Assembly: GCA_020403425.1 (NCBI GenBank)
Contig: JADBXR010000005.1
Location: 1 to 64,000 of the forward strand
Source of the DNA: Chitinophagaceae bacterium
GTDB lineage: Bacteria; Bacteroidota; Bacteroidia; Chitinophagales; Chitinophagaceae
Length of the DNA stretch: 64,000 bases
Direction of reading: 5' to 3'
Part shown: piece after piece, positions 25,727 through 35,463 of the stretch
How the letters are laid out: each line of letters starts with the position of its first letter
Numbering within the stretch: position 1 is the stretch's first letter
The notes under the pieces: model-generated
What the model saw: only the letters and a program-made list of their open reading frames with translations
Database searches by the model: none
What the model was told of the DNA's origin: nothing
Program-made: the position numbers and the translations under genes

Positions 25727-26373
25727 CCTCTGTTGCTCTAGTGGATGACCATGAATTGCTGCGTACCGGGCTTATGGCGATCATCAACTCTTTTGAAGGA
25801 TTCAAAGTGGTGATGGAAGCTGATAATGGAAAGCAATTCACCGAGAAAGTGAAGTCAAAGACCCCGCCTGATATCGTTCTTCTCGATATCACTATGCCAG
25901 TTATGGATGGCTATGAAACATCCAGCTGGATCAAAACAAACCTGCCGCAAACCAAAGTTCTGGTACTAAGCATGCTGGAAAACGACACCGCTATTATCCG
26001 TATGCTTAAGAATGGAGCAAGAGGATATATTTTAAAGGACAGCAAACCAAAAGTATTCAAAGATGCACTCGACAGTATACGTGACAGCGGTTACTTCATC
26101 AATGAACTGGTTAGCAATAAACTGATGCACTACATCAACCACGAAGAGGTTTTTGAAGGAGATGCGTTCGCATTGAATAGTCTCAGTGAAAACGAATCCA
26201 CTTTCCTGAAATGGATCTGTACCGAGAAGACCTATAAAGAGATCGCAGACGAAATGTGTCTCAGTCCAAGGACCATCGATACCTACCGGGATAACCTCTT
26301 CAAAAAACTCGATGTTAAGACAAGGGTTGGTCTTGCTATCTTTGCTATCAAGAACGGCATCGTGAATATTTAG
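25723..26373 (+). CDS. NarL/LuxR-family response regulator
   Basis: A 216-residue protein with a receiver domain holding acidic pocket Asp8-Asp9, phosphoacceptor Asp55 (LLDITMP), and a signalling Ser/Lys region (VLSML..., ILKDSKP). A LuxR-type helix-turn-helix lies at about 150-212 (TYKEIADEMCLSPRTIDTYRDNLFKKL). It is the cognate regulator of the overlapping kinase. The PorZ-like gene begins 41 bp downstream on the same strand with no terminator between, so T9SS regulation or co-expression is a reasonable hypothesis. Confidence 0.93.
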   Translation: MTSVALVDDHELLRTGLMAIINSFEGFKVVMEADNGKQFTEKVKSKTPPDIVLLDITMPVMDGYETSSWIKTNLPQTKVLVLSMLENDTAIIRMLKNGARGYILKDSKPKVFKDALDSIRDSGYFINELVSNKLMHYINHEEVFEGDAFALNSLSENESTFLKWICTEKTYKEIADEMCLSPRTIDTYRDNLFKKLDVKTRVGLAIFAIKNGIVNI

Positions 26374-26414
26374 ATCAATATTCAGTGCTATCTTGCTACC
26401 GGCAAAAGATCTGT

Positions 26415-28784
26415 ATGCTTACAATTCCTCCCGATAAAAGAAATGATCAAAAGGGTAAGCAGCCACTTCTTACCCCAATTCCATTCGTTCTATTTACCTG
26501 TTTTTTGTTGATGTGCCCCCTTTCCAGGATCTCAGCCCAAAACAGGATTCCCCCGATCGGGGAGTGGAGGGACCACCTGAACAGTCAACAGACCTCACAG
26601 GTAATCAAGGGAGATAAGATTTACTGCTCCGCAAATAGTCATGTTTTTTACCTGACAGATAAAAATGAAACTGGCCGTTTCAGTAAAACCAATGGTCTGA
26701 ACGATGTAGGTGTACAATGCCTTGGTTGGGATATGGCCACAGGCCAGCTGGTTATAGCCTACCGCAACAGCAACCTGGATATCCTGAAAGATGGCACCAT
26801 CAAAAACATCAGTGATATCAAAAGAAGCCGGATCTCCGGAAACAAGACCATTTATTCGATCTTTTGTGAAAACGGATTAGCCTATCTTTCAAGTGGCCTT
26901 GGGATCATTGTGGCCAATCTCCAGAAATTGGAGATCAAAGACACCTGGGTCATCGGTAGCAATGGCTCTCAAGTAAGAATAAATGCGTTTGCCAGTGACG
27001 GATCTCTATTTTACGCAGCTACTGAAGAAGGTCTTAAAACAACTTCTGTCACTACAAACAACCCTTCCAACTACAACAATTGGGAGCTTACAGGTATTGT
27101 AAACGGACTGGGAACTGGTCCGGTTAAAAATGTATTACGCGCCAATGGGAAAATGATCGTCGAAAAAAACGACTCATTGTTTATGCTGAATGGGGGCAAT
27201 TGGCAATTATTATATGCCGATACAAACTGGCCTATCATCAATACCACGTCATCGAATGAGAAACTGCTGGTTAGCCAGCGTACGATTTCCGGCAATGCCA
27301 GGGTAATCATTATCAATTCAGCAGGACTGATCGAGAAAACCATCGCCCAGCCCAATGTCATATCCTTTCCGCGTTCTGCTATTATCGATGATAGTGCCAT
27401 ATGGATAGCAGACCAGTTCGGAGGATTATCGAAATTCGATCCGGGGGTCGAACGATTCATACCCAATGGACCTCCCGGGCCAGCGGAAGGTGAAATACTG
27501 GTGAAGAATAACCAACTATATGCAGCGGCCGGTAGCGTCAACACTGCCTGGAATTATCAATATAACCGTAACGGGATCTATTTCTTTGAACAGGATATAT
27601 GGAGTTCCAAAAGTTATTATAATGAGCCTGTACTGGATTCGGTATTGGATTTTATCAGCTTGGCAGTTGACCCTTCCGATAATAGTCTATGGGCAGGAAG
27701 TTATGGTGGCGGTCTGGTAAATTTTAGTCCGTCCAAAGCTCCATACATCTACAAAAAAAGCAACAGTACACTACAGCCGGCCATCGGCGATGCCACAAGT
27801 TACCGTGTGAGCGGGCTTACTTTTGACCAGAATAAAAATCTATGGATCAGTAATTATGGGGCGCCCAAAAATTTACAGGTCAGAAAGGCCGATGGAAGCT
27901 GGCAAGCTTTTTCTATCCCGTTTTCACACCTGGAAAATGCCGTTGGGCAGATCATCATTGACGACTATGATCAGCTTTGGATACAAAGCCCTAAAGACAA
28001 TGGCCTGTTCTGCTTTAACCACGGGCAGAATATTGACAATACTACCGATGACCAATGGAAATTTTACCGCTCGGGGGTTGGTAATGGCAATCTACCCAGT
28101 AATAATGTCTTAAGTATACTAAAAGACAAAAATGGTTTTATCTGGGTAGGCACTGACAAAGGCATAGGTATCATCCAATGCACCGATAGAGTTTTCACAG
28201 GGGCCGGCTGTGATGCTATTCTTCCAATTGTGCAACTTGACCGTTTTGCAGGACTTCTGTTCAGGGATGAAACCGTTCAGAGTATGGCTGTGGATGGCGC
28301 TAACCGGAAATGGATCGGTACTAAAAATGGCCTCTGGCTGATCTCTCCCGATGGTGATAAGGTCATTTATCATTTCACAGAGGAGAACAGTCCTTTACTG
28401 AATAATGACATAAAAAAAATCACTATTGATCCTGCTACCGGCGAAGTATTCATTGCAACCATTACCGGCATCTGCAGTTTCAGAAGTACGGCAACAGAAG
28501 GCGAAAACACAAATAGTAATGTACTGGTTTTCCCAAATCCTGTGCCTCCTGGATATCAGGGAACCATCGCTATTCGTGGGCTTGTGAACAACGCACTCGT
28601 TAAAATAACCGAAATGAATGGCCGCCTGGTTTTTCAAACAAGGGCGCTTGGCGGGCAGGCCATCTGGGATGGACGAAATTACCGGGGCGAAAAAATTGCC
28701 AGCGGTATGTATCTGGTCCTGGTACGCGATGATAGCGGCTCAGAGAAGATCGCAACCAAAATAGCGATCAGTTCAGGAAGATGA
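26415..28784 (+). CDS. PorZ-like T9SS protein: beta-propellers with C-terminal sorting domain
   Basis: The protein has about 789 residues from the ATG at 26415 (an ATG at 26385 is also in frame), with a signal peptide ending at RISAQ. The N-terminal IPPIGEWRDHLNSQQTSQVI matches the start of PorZ beta-propeller domains. Two propeller blocks follow with two-component-regulator-propeller-like strands (LWAGSYGGGLVNF, IWVGTDKGIGII, KWIGTKNGLWLI). The C-terminus is a T9SS type A sorting-like domain (VFPNPVPPGYQG, WDGRNYRGEKIASGMYLV). PorZ belongs to the PorU-PorV-PorQ-PorZ attachment complex, which processes and anchors secreted proteins. The stop codon abuts the stop of the convergent phosphatase gene. 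Confidence 0.85.
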   Translation: MLTIPPDKRNDQKGKQPLLTPIPFVLFTCFLLMCPLSRISAQNRIPPIGEWRDHLNSQQTSQVIKGDKIYCSANSHVFYLTDKNETGRFSKTNGLNDVGVQCLGWDMATGQLVIAYRNSNLDILKDGTIKNISDIKRSRISGNKTIYSIFCENGLAYLSSGLGIIVANLQKLEIKDTWVIGSNGSQVRINAFASDGSLFYAATEEGLKTTSVTTNNPSNYNNWELTGIVNGLGTGPVKNVLRANGKMIVEKNDSLFMLNGGNWQLLYADTNWPIINTTSSNEKLLVSQRTISGNARVIIINSAGLIEKTIAQPNVISFPRSAIIDDSAIWIADQFGGLSKFDPGVERFIPNGPPGPAEGEILVKNNQLYAAAGSVNTAWNYQYNRNGIYFFEQDIWSSKSYYNEPVLDSVLDFISLAVDPSDNSLWAGSYGGGLVNFSPSKAPYIYKKSNSTLQPAIGDATSYRVSGLTFDQNKNLWISNYGAPKNLQVRKADGSWQAFSIPFSHLENAVGQIIIDDYDQLWIQSPKDNGLFCFNHGQNIDNTTDDQWKFYRSGVGNGNLPSNNVLSILKDKNGFIWVGTDKGIGIIQCTDRVFTGAGCDAILPIVQLDRFAGLLFRDETVQSMAVDGANRKWIGTKNGLWLISPDGDKVIYHFTEENSPLLNNDIKKITIDPATGEVFIATITGICSFRSTATEGENTNSNVLVFPNPVPPGYQGTIAIRGLVNNALVKITEMNGRLVFQTRALGGQAIWDGRNYRGEKIASGMYLVLVRDDSGSEKIATKIAISSGR

Positions 28785-31220
28785 TCAATCCCTGTCCTTC
28801 TCTGCCTTTGGCACAGCCTTGAAGAAAGCCGCCCTCTTTGGCCCTGGAAAAGGAACATGATCCCCTTTTAACCCATGCCACAATACTTTATTAAACTCCA
28901 GATCAGGAACCGCATCTTCCTTGGTTAGATTAAAGTTCTCAGAACGTCTTTGCCATTCATTCATTGCAATATTTTTATCCAGAAGGTTTACGGTTGCCGG
29001 CCTTGCAGTGAAAGGTGTCAGATCAGCCTTACCAGTGAAACAACGCCACATAGGAGTTGCAGCGGCATCGTACTGGCTCATGGGAGGGATCCCGAGTATC
29101 AGTTCTATGGTGCGCAGCATAGATGAGGTGGAGTACATAGTATGATCCACATAACCCCTCTTTACAAAACCACCCGCCACATAAGCTGTACTGCGATGTG
29201 CATCCACGTGGTCGGCACCATTCTGGGCATCATCTTCCAGAATAAAAACAGCTGTTTCTTTCCATATCGGACTTTTGCTCAGGTGCTCTACAAATAAACC
29301 AACAGCTAGATCATTATCGGCTACATGGGCATATGGTGTAGGCCTCCCCTTTCGCATACCTTCTGTATGATCATTGCAAAAACGGACACTGTTAAATCTC
29401 GGAACAGCATTCACTGACAGTAATGAATCAAATTCCCGCTTCCATTGGCCAAAACGGACCGTGTCCTGCACTTTATTATCATACCCGGTAAAATATGGAC
29501 AAAGATGTCCTTTCAACGAAGGGATATTAGGCTTATAATTATCTGCGAACTCTCCATACGTGCGATAGGTAACGCCGGCCCTTTTGCAGTGATCCCAGAT
29601 AAAACCGCCTTTGTTGTTAGCTACCGCGCGGTTACCTTCTGCATCATATGCACCGCCACGACCTCCATAACTGGTCACCCAGTTTTTCTCCAGGAAGTCT
29701 GTTGCGTAGGCTCCGGTACTCCAGTTATGACCATCTGCACTCACTTCCCCATCTACATAAAAATTATCCAATAATACAAATTCACGTGCCAGTGCATGCT
29801 GGTTCGGCGTGATATTCTCACCAAACAAAACCAGACTTGGGTCTCCGTTACCCTCTTTGATATCCCCCAATACCTGATCATAGGTCCGATTTTCCTTGAT
29901 CACATAAAATACATACTTAATGGGGCCCTGGTCTCCTACTTTTCTCGGGATAGGATTTCCATCTTCACCCTGTGCCAACAGCTCTTTCAGTTTATTATAC
30001 GGTGTGTTCCTGTATACCACCTGCGAGTATACGGAAAGCTGTTTATCGGTAGGTTCCTCCAACACGGTCATCGTGCCCTTAAACAAACCAGCAATGTATT
30101 GTACATCGATAGGTTTGTTGAGATCACCCTGTTGGTAAACCACCTGTTGACGATTGATGAACGGATTAGGCCCATAAGGATTGGCCATAGAAGAAAAACC
30201 TTTCCCATTGGATACAAACAGCTTTTTTCCCACCACTTTAACATTGGTTGGATACCACCCCACAAGAATAAAGCCCCGGCTTTTGCTTTGACCGGGATCT
30301 GACACATCGAACACTGTTACGCAATTATTGTCGGCGTTGGCGATATAGAGGGTCTTTTCATTATCAGACAATGCGAGCCCGTTGGTGGTAGAGCCATTAG
30401 GCGCATCCGGATAAAGCGCCGCATTCAATACTTCCAGCACCCTTCGCTGGGCCACATTGATCACAGAGACCGAATTATCATTAGAATTGGCCACATAGAG
30501 ATACTTCCCATTCTTAGAGAGGCAAAGCTCGTTTGGGTTATCGCCTACCTGGATCTCCGAAGTCACATTCTTTTTACCAGTATCGAAAACGTATATCTTA
30601 TCACATCCCCAACAACTGATATAGAGCTCCTTTCTGTCGGGTGAAAGCACACAGGCATAGGCTTCTCCACCCAAAGAGTATTGCTGCTGAACTTTCTTTG
30701 TAACAAGGTCTACAATATATAATGAGCGGTCATCCTTTGTCACTACATACATCAGATGGGCTGCATCATCCACTGCGATACCGGCAGGCGATATCTTATT
30801 GGGCCATTTATCCCCCAGTTTGATACTGTCTTTTAACACCAGTTTCTTATTCTCTACTGCATACTCAGTGATCCAGTTATCATTACCTGCAGAGGCATAC
30901 AACGTCTTCTCATCTGCGCTGAATTGCAGTCCATACCAACTTTTCGGAATGATCACATTATCCAGTACCTTTTCTGAAAACGGATCGATCAATTGTATAC
31001 TTTGAACACCCTGACCGTTATTGGTCACCGCCATTAATTTTTTCGACCTGCTCAAAGCGATATTCAGGGGAAGATCACCCAGCGGAAAACTCCGGCCAAC
31101 GGGTGTCAGGCTCCATCCATTGGGAAGAGTTACCTTATTGGCCTCTACTTGCTGTAATGTTTGGGAATAACTGCTGAAACAGCATCCGATACCAATAAAA
31201 AAGGGGAATAATTTTTTCAT
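28785..31220 (-). CDS. YncE-like beta-propeller / alkaline phosphatase-superfamily phosphoesterase fusion
   Basis: The protein has 811 residues from the ATG at 31220 with a signal peptide ending at SSYSQ. Residues 60-360 form a seven-bladed propeller of the YncE/cytochrome D1 type (repeats such as LYVANSNDNSVSVINVAQRRV). The C-terminal 430 residues are a phosphoesterase/acid-phosphatase-like domain of the alkaline phosphatase superfamily (VIKENRTYDQVLGD, DGHNWSTGAYATDF, VFILEDDAQNGADHVDAHRS). The Asp/His metal ligands typical of the superfamily are visible. The enzyme is predicted periplasmic; the substrate (phospholipid, phosphate ester) is not determined. It is followed by the convergent PorZ-like gene with no gap. 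Confidence 0.88.
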   Translation of the reverse strand: MKKLFPFFIGIGCCFSSYSQTLQQVEANKVTLPNGWSLTPVGRSFPLGDLPLNIALSRSKKLMAVTNNGQGVQSIQLIDPFSEKVLDNVIIPKSWYGLQFSADEKTLYASAGNDNWITEYAVENKKLVLKDSIKLGDKWPNKISPAGIAVDDAAHLMYVVTKDDRSLYIVDLVTKKVQQQYSLGGEAYACVLSPDRKELYISCWGCDKIYVFDTGKKNVTSEIQVGDNPNELCLSKNGKYLYVANSNDNSVSVINVAQRRVLEVLNAALYPDAPNGSTTNGLALSDNEKTLYIANADNNCVTVFDVSDPGQSKSRGFILVGWYPTNVKVVGKKLFVSNGKGFSSMANPYGPNPFINRQQVVYQQGDLNKPIDVQYIAGLFKGTMTVLEEPTDKQLSVYSQVVYRNTPYNKLKELLAQGEDGNPIPRKVGDQGPIKYVFYVIKENRTYDQVLGDIKEGNGDPSLVLFGENITPNQHALAREFVLLDNFYVDGEVSADGHNWSTGAYATDFLEKNWVTSYGGRGGAYDAEGNRAVANNKGGFIWDHCKRAGVTYRTYGEFADNYKPNIPSLKGHLCPYFTGYDNKVQDTVRFGQWKREFDSLLSVNAVPRFNSVRFCNDHTEGMRKGRPTPYAHVADNDLAVGLFVEHLSKSPIWKETAVFILEDDAQNGADHVDAHRSTAYVAGGFVKRGYVDHTMYSTSSMLRTIELILGIPPMSQYDAAATPMWRCFTGKADLTPFTARPATVNLLDKNIAMNEWQRRSENFNLTKEDAVPDLEFNKVLWHGLKGDHVPFPGPKRAAFFKAVPKAEKDRD

Positions 31221-31300
31221 GACGGCCATCTTTGTAGGATCGTAAAGGTACAAAGCACCGTGATGAAACAGACAGAACTACAATAATTTAATACCGGCCG

Positions 31301-31897
31301 TTATTGTTTGGTATATTCATAACTACGGGCTGCTTTGAACTTGGCCCCTCTTTCGCCAGGTACCACGATATATTGTATCTGCCGCATCAAAGTACCGCTG
31401 GTGGGGGGTGCAGGTGTGCCTTCGGCAGGATAAACGGGGAAACGTCTTATCAGCGTGCCCTCCATCAGGAAATATTCGTCGTTTCCTTTGTAGCCCACCC
31501 TTAATTTGGGATCATCATAAATATCCGGTAAAAAGATAGGAGCAACACTCTCATTTTTTTCAGAGCTGATAGCGACCACATTGCCGCGGGGAATAGAATC
31601 ATTGGTGTAGGTATAGAACACCAGGTCGGGATAACCATCCCTGTTCACATCATCCACTTCGGCCCTGGATACCCTGCCTTTGATCTCAAAAGAGAACTCA
31701 CGCATATTCTTGTCAAACCCTACGGGAGAAATGGATGCTGTATTCTTTTCAGGATTCTTATTACTGCAGGTGAGTCGATACCCCACCTTACCTACTTTCA
31801 TAGTGGTATCGATCCGTCTAAAACTGTTTTGTGCGCCCAAATAACCGATCAATCCAAAAGAACAGATCAGCAGCAATAGGTATTTCCTGAAATGCAT
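31301..31897 (-). CDS. Secreted protein of unknown function with FG-GAP/VCBS-like segment
   Basis: The protein has 198 residues from the ATG at 31897 (an ATG at 31915 is also in frame) with a signal peptide ending at LGAQN. The central RVSRAEVDDVNRDGYPDLVF resembles the calcium-binding D-x-N-x-D-G-x-x-D loop of FG-GAP/VCBS repeats; the C-terminus contains IQYIVVPGERGAKFKAARSYEY. It lies 45 bp after the IcmF gene on the same strand. I cannot assign a function; it may be a periplasmic calcium-binding protein. Confidence 0.78.
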   Translation of the reverse strand: MHFRKYLLLLICSFGLIGYLGAQNSFRRIDTTMKVGKVGYRLTCSNKNPEKNTASISPVGFDKNMREFSFEIKGRVSRAEVDDVNRDGYPDLVFYTYTNDSIPRGNVVAISSEKNESVAPIFLPDIYDDPKLRVGYKGNDEYFLMEGTLIRRFPVYPAEGTPAPPTSGTLMRQIQYIVVPGERGAKFKAARSYEYTKQ

Positions 31898-31942
31898 AGC
31901 GTTTATAAGTTTCAATTCTGGACGAAAGATACAAAAACCTGC

Positions 31943-34900
31943 TTACATATTTCTCCGGTACTGGCCACCCACTTCATACAAAGCATGCGTGATCTGACCC
32001 AGAGAGCAATATTTCACTGATTCCATCAACTCTTCGAAAAGATTCCCGTTATTGATGGCCACTTGTTTCAGTCTCTGTAAGGCTTCGGCACTTTTACCGG
32101 CATTCCGTTTCTGAAAAGCTTTCAGGTTGGCGATCTGCTGTTCTTTTTCTTCTGTAGTGCTACGGATCACTTCACCGGGCAATACTGTTGGGCTTCCCTT
32201 TTTATTCAGGAATGTATTGACTCCTATCAGCGGAAGTTCCCCTGTATGTTTCAATGTTTCGTAATGCAGGCTCTCTTCCTGGATCTTGTTACGCTGGTAC
32301 ATCCTTTCCATCGCTCCCAACACACCACCTCTTTCTGTGATACGATCGAACTCAGCGAGTACCGCTTCTTCTACCAGATCTGTCAGCGCTTCGATGGCAA
32401 AACTTCCCTGTATGAAATTCTCTGTAACGGCCGAACCAAGTTCCCGGTTAATGATCAACTGGATCGCCATGGCCCTGCGCACACTCTCTTCCGTTGGCGT
32501 GGTGATAGCCTCGTCATATGCATTCGTATGCAAACTGTTACAGTTGTCATAGATCGCATACAAGGCCTGCAAGGTGGTCCGGATATCGTTAAAATCGATC
32601 TCCTGTGCGTGCAGGCTCCGTCCGCTTGTCTGTATATGGTATTTCAGTTTCTGCGAACGGTCATTCCCCTTGTATTTATACTTCATGGCTTTGGCCCAGA
32701 TACGTCTTGCCACACGGCCGATCACGCTATATTCCGGATCCATTCCGTTGCTGAAGAAAAAAGACAGGTTGGGTGCAAAATCATCGATATGCATTCCACG
32801 GCTTAGGTAATATTCAACATAGGTAAACCCATTGGATAATGTGAACGCCAGCTGCGTGATCGGGTTGGCACCGGCTTCTGCAATATGATAACCGCTGATG
32901 CTGACACTGTAAAAATTACGCACTTTCTGCTCAATGAAATACGACTGTACATCGCCCATCAGTTTCAGGGCGAATTCTGTGGAGAAGATACAGGTATTCT
33001 GCGCCTGGTCCTCTTTCAAAATATCGGCCTGAACTGTTCCACGCACCTGCGACAAAGCTTCTGCTTTGATCTTTTCATATACATCTCCCGGCAAGACCTC
33101 GTCGCCGCTTACCCCTAGCAATCGCAAGCCCAATCCATTATTCCCTTCCGGTAAACGTTCTGGTGATGCCGGGTTATAGTAGACCGGTACTGGTAAATGA
33201 CTATATTTTTTTCGGGTGTATGCATGCACTTGTTCCCATTGTCCATTGGTTTCGATCCATTTTTCACACAACTGATCGATAGCGGCATTCATAAAGAATG
33301 CCAACAGTATCGGTGCCGGTCCATTGATGGTCATGCTCACCGAAGTTTTGGGATCGCAGAGATCAAAACCGCTATATAATTTTTTGGCATCATCCAAAGT
33401 TGCTACACTAACACCACTGTTCCCTACTTTACCATAGATATCAGGCCGATGATCAGGATCTTCGCCATAGAGCGTAACACTGTCGAATGCGGTGGACAAA
33501 CGTATAGCCGGCTGACCCAACGATACATAATGGAAACGTTTGTTGGTCCGCTCAGGCCCACCCTCACCCGCGAACATACGAGTAGGGTCTTCACCCTGCC
33601 GTTTCAACTCAAATACGCCGGCCGTATAAGGAAATTCGCCCGGCACGTTTTCCTGTAACTGCCAGCGCAGGATATCTCCCCAGTCCTTGTATTTGGGCAA
33701 TATCACTTTAGGGATCCTTGATCCGCTGAGTGATTGCGCCGTTAATGGCTGTTTAATTACTTTATCACGAACCTTGTATTCAAAAAAATCGGCTTCATAT
33801 TTCTTTACCAGTGCCGGCCATTGTTCGATGAGTGTCTTACACTCCGGATGTAACTGTTTCTCGAAATGCACTTTCAATTCTGCAAGCGCAGTGGTATCAA
33901 GATTCTCTTTTGCTTTGAAAGAGCCATCATGTAACAAAGCTTCCGTCACACCTTGTATCTGGTATAATCTGGAAGCGATGGCTGCCTGTTCTGTTACCCA
34001 GGTATCATAACCACGGTTATTCTCAGATATCTCTGAAAGATAACGGACACGTTTGGGCGGAATGATCTGTGATTTAGTGGAAGTGGCTTCACCCTTTGTA
34101 TCCCTGCTGCCTGGTGCAGGTGTATGCTGAAAGGACACTCCTGTTTTTTTGCCAATTGCATCGAACAGTTTCTCAAACAGCTCGTTCACACCCGCATCAT
34201 TGAACTGGGCGGCGATGGTACCAACAATGGGTAATGTTTCATCTTTGGCATCCCAGAGATTGTGATTGCGCTTAAACTGCTTACGTACATCGTGCAATGC
34301 ATCCAAGGCGCCGGCCTTATCAAATTTATTGATGCAAACCACATCGGCATAATCCAGCATGTTGATCTTTTCCAGTTGCGATGCCGCACCGTATTCCGGT
34401 GTCATCACATATAAACTGACATCACAATAATCCAGAATCGACGCATCGCTCTGACCCACACCTGCTGATTCCAAAATAATAAAATCAAATCCTGCTATCT
34501 TACAGATATCAATCGCATCCTGCACATGGGCGCTCAATGCCGTATTATCATCCCTGGTGGCCAGGCTACGCATGTAAGCACGTCCGTTCGAGATCGCGTT
34601 CATCCGGATCCTGTCGCCCAATAACGCGCCGCCCGTTTTTTTCTTGGAGGGGTCAACAGAAATCACCGCAATGGTCTTATCCGTAAATGTGTGCAGGTAT
34701 CGCCTGACGATCTCATCCGTGACAGAACTTTTACCCGCACCTCCTGTTCCGGTAATACCGAGTACCGGGATCGTGGTATTGTCTGTGTCTGCTTTCCGGT
34801 TCTTTTTCTTTTCCTCGTTGTTCTCCGCAGCAGTGATCTGCCTGGCTACCTGTCTAACGTCTTTCGCTTCGCCAAGGCCCATGGGTTTACTGAAATCTCC

Positions 34901-35338
34901 CTTCCCTTCCACATTGAAATCACATTGACGGATCACATCCTCGATCATACCTTCCAGGCCCATCTGCCGGCCGTCATCCGGACTATATATCCTTGTAATT
35001 CCATATGAGTGAAGAACACGTATCTCTTCCGGCAAAATGGTTCCTCCGCCACCACCAAATATCTTAATATGCCCACAACCATTCTGGTCGAGCAGGTCTT
35101 TCATATATTTAAAGAACTCAACATGCCCTCCCTGGTAACTGGTGATAGCGATACCCTGTGCATCCTCCTCAATGGCACACTCTACAATCTCAGCCACGCT
35201 GCGGTTATGCCCCAGGTGTATGATCTCAGCCCCCTTGGCCTGCAAAATGCGGCGCATGATATTGATGGCAGCATCGTGTCCATCGAATAAACTGGCTGCC
35301 GTAACGATACGTATTTTATGTTTGGGTATATATGACAT
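31943..35338 (-). CDS. icmF: Fused isobutyryl-CoA mutase IcmF (B12 mutase with G-protein chaperone)
   Basis: The protein has 1131 residues from the ATG at 35338. The N-terminal cobalamin-binding domain has the base-off signature D-G-H (Asp19-His21 in [12 protein letters not shown]). The middle is a MeaB-type G-domain (Walker [14 protein letters not shown] near 205, NKFD near 352). The C-terminus is the substrate-binding TIM barrel of acyl-CoA mutases. The barrel carries [13 protein letters not shown], with Phe where methylmalonyl-CoA mutase has Tyr in RQYAGF; this points to isobutyryl-/butyryl-CoA or related branched acyl-CoA rather than methylmalonyl-CoA. Order and length match known IcmF. 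The role is in branched-chain acyl-CoA interconversion. Confidence 0.93.
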   Translation of the reverse strand: MSYIPKHKIRIVTAASLFDGHDAAINIMRRILQAKGAEIIHLGHNRSVAEIVECAIEEDAQGIAITSYQGGHVEFFKYMKDLLDQNGCGHIKIFGGGGGTILPEEIRVLHSYGITRIYSPDDGRQMGLEGMIEDVIRQCDFNVEGKGDFSKPMGLGEAKDVRQVARQITAAENNEEKKKNRKADTDNTTIPVLGITGTGGAGKSSVTDEIVRRYLHTFTDKTIAVISVDPSKKKTGGALLGDRIRMNAISNGRAYMRSLATRDDNTALSAHVQDAIDICKIAGFDFIILESAGVGQSDASILDYCDVSLYVMTPEYGAASQLEKINMLDYADVVCINKFDKAGALDALHDVRKQFKRNHNLWDAKDETLPIVGTIAAQFNDAGVNELFEKLFDAIGKKTGVSFQHTPAPGSRDTKGEATSTKSQIIPPKRVRYLSEISENNRGYDTWVTEQAAIASRLYQIQGVTEALLHDGSFKAKENLDTTALAELKVHFEKQLHPECKTLIEQWPALVKKYEADFFEYKVRDKVIKQPLTAQSLSGSRIPKVILPKYKDWGDILRWQLQENVPGEFPYTAGVFELKRQGEDPTRMFAGEGGPERTNKRFHYVSLGQPAIRLSTAFDSVTLYGEDPDHRPDIYGKVGNSGVSVATLDDAKKLYSGFDLCDPKTSVSMTINGPAPILLAFFMNAAIDQLCEKWIETNGQWEQVHAYTRKKYSHLPVPVYYNPASPERLPEGNNGLGLRLLGVSGDEVLPGDVYEKIKAEALSQVRGTVQADILKEDQAQNTCIFSTEFALKLMGDVQSYFIEQKVRNFYSVSISGYHIAEAGANPITQLAFTLSNGFTYVEYYLSRGMHIDDFAPNLSFFFSNGMDPEYSVIGRVARRIWAKAMKYKYKGNDRSQKLKYHIQTSGRSLHAQEIDFNDIRTTLQALYAIYDNCNSLHTNAYDEAITTPTEESVRRAMAIQLIINRELGSAVTENFIQGSFAIEALTDLVEEAVLAEFDRITERGGVLGAMERMYQRNKIQEESLHYETLKHTGELPLIGVNTFLNKKGSPTVLPGEVIRSTTEEKEQQIANLKAFQKRNAGKSAEALQRLKQVAINNGNLFEELMESVKYCSLGQITHALYEVGGQYRRNM

Positions 35339-35385
35339 GGTCCTACATTGAATAAGCAGCAAATTTACAGGTTTGAACGCAAAGG

Positions 35386-35411
35386 TTAACAGGTGTTAGC
35401 TTTTACTTAAC
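35386..35411 (+). promoter_or_regulatory. TTAAC-type box triad ahead of the aldose epimerase
   Basis: TTAAC at 35386, TTAGC at 35396 and TTAAC at 35407 form a series with 10- and 11-bp steps, the first box lying 78 bp ahead of the ATG at 35464. It resembles the triads at 49637 and 53785 (see those entries). The link is inferred. Confidence 0.35.
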
Positions 35412-35463
35412 TTGTTGTTTTTCAATGCAATCTTCCTAATTTCACCAATCAAATTATTTTTTT

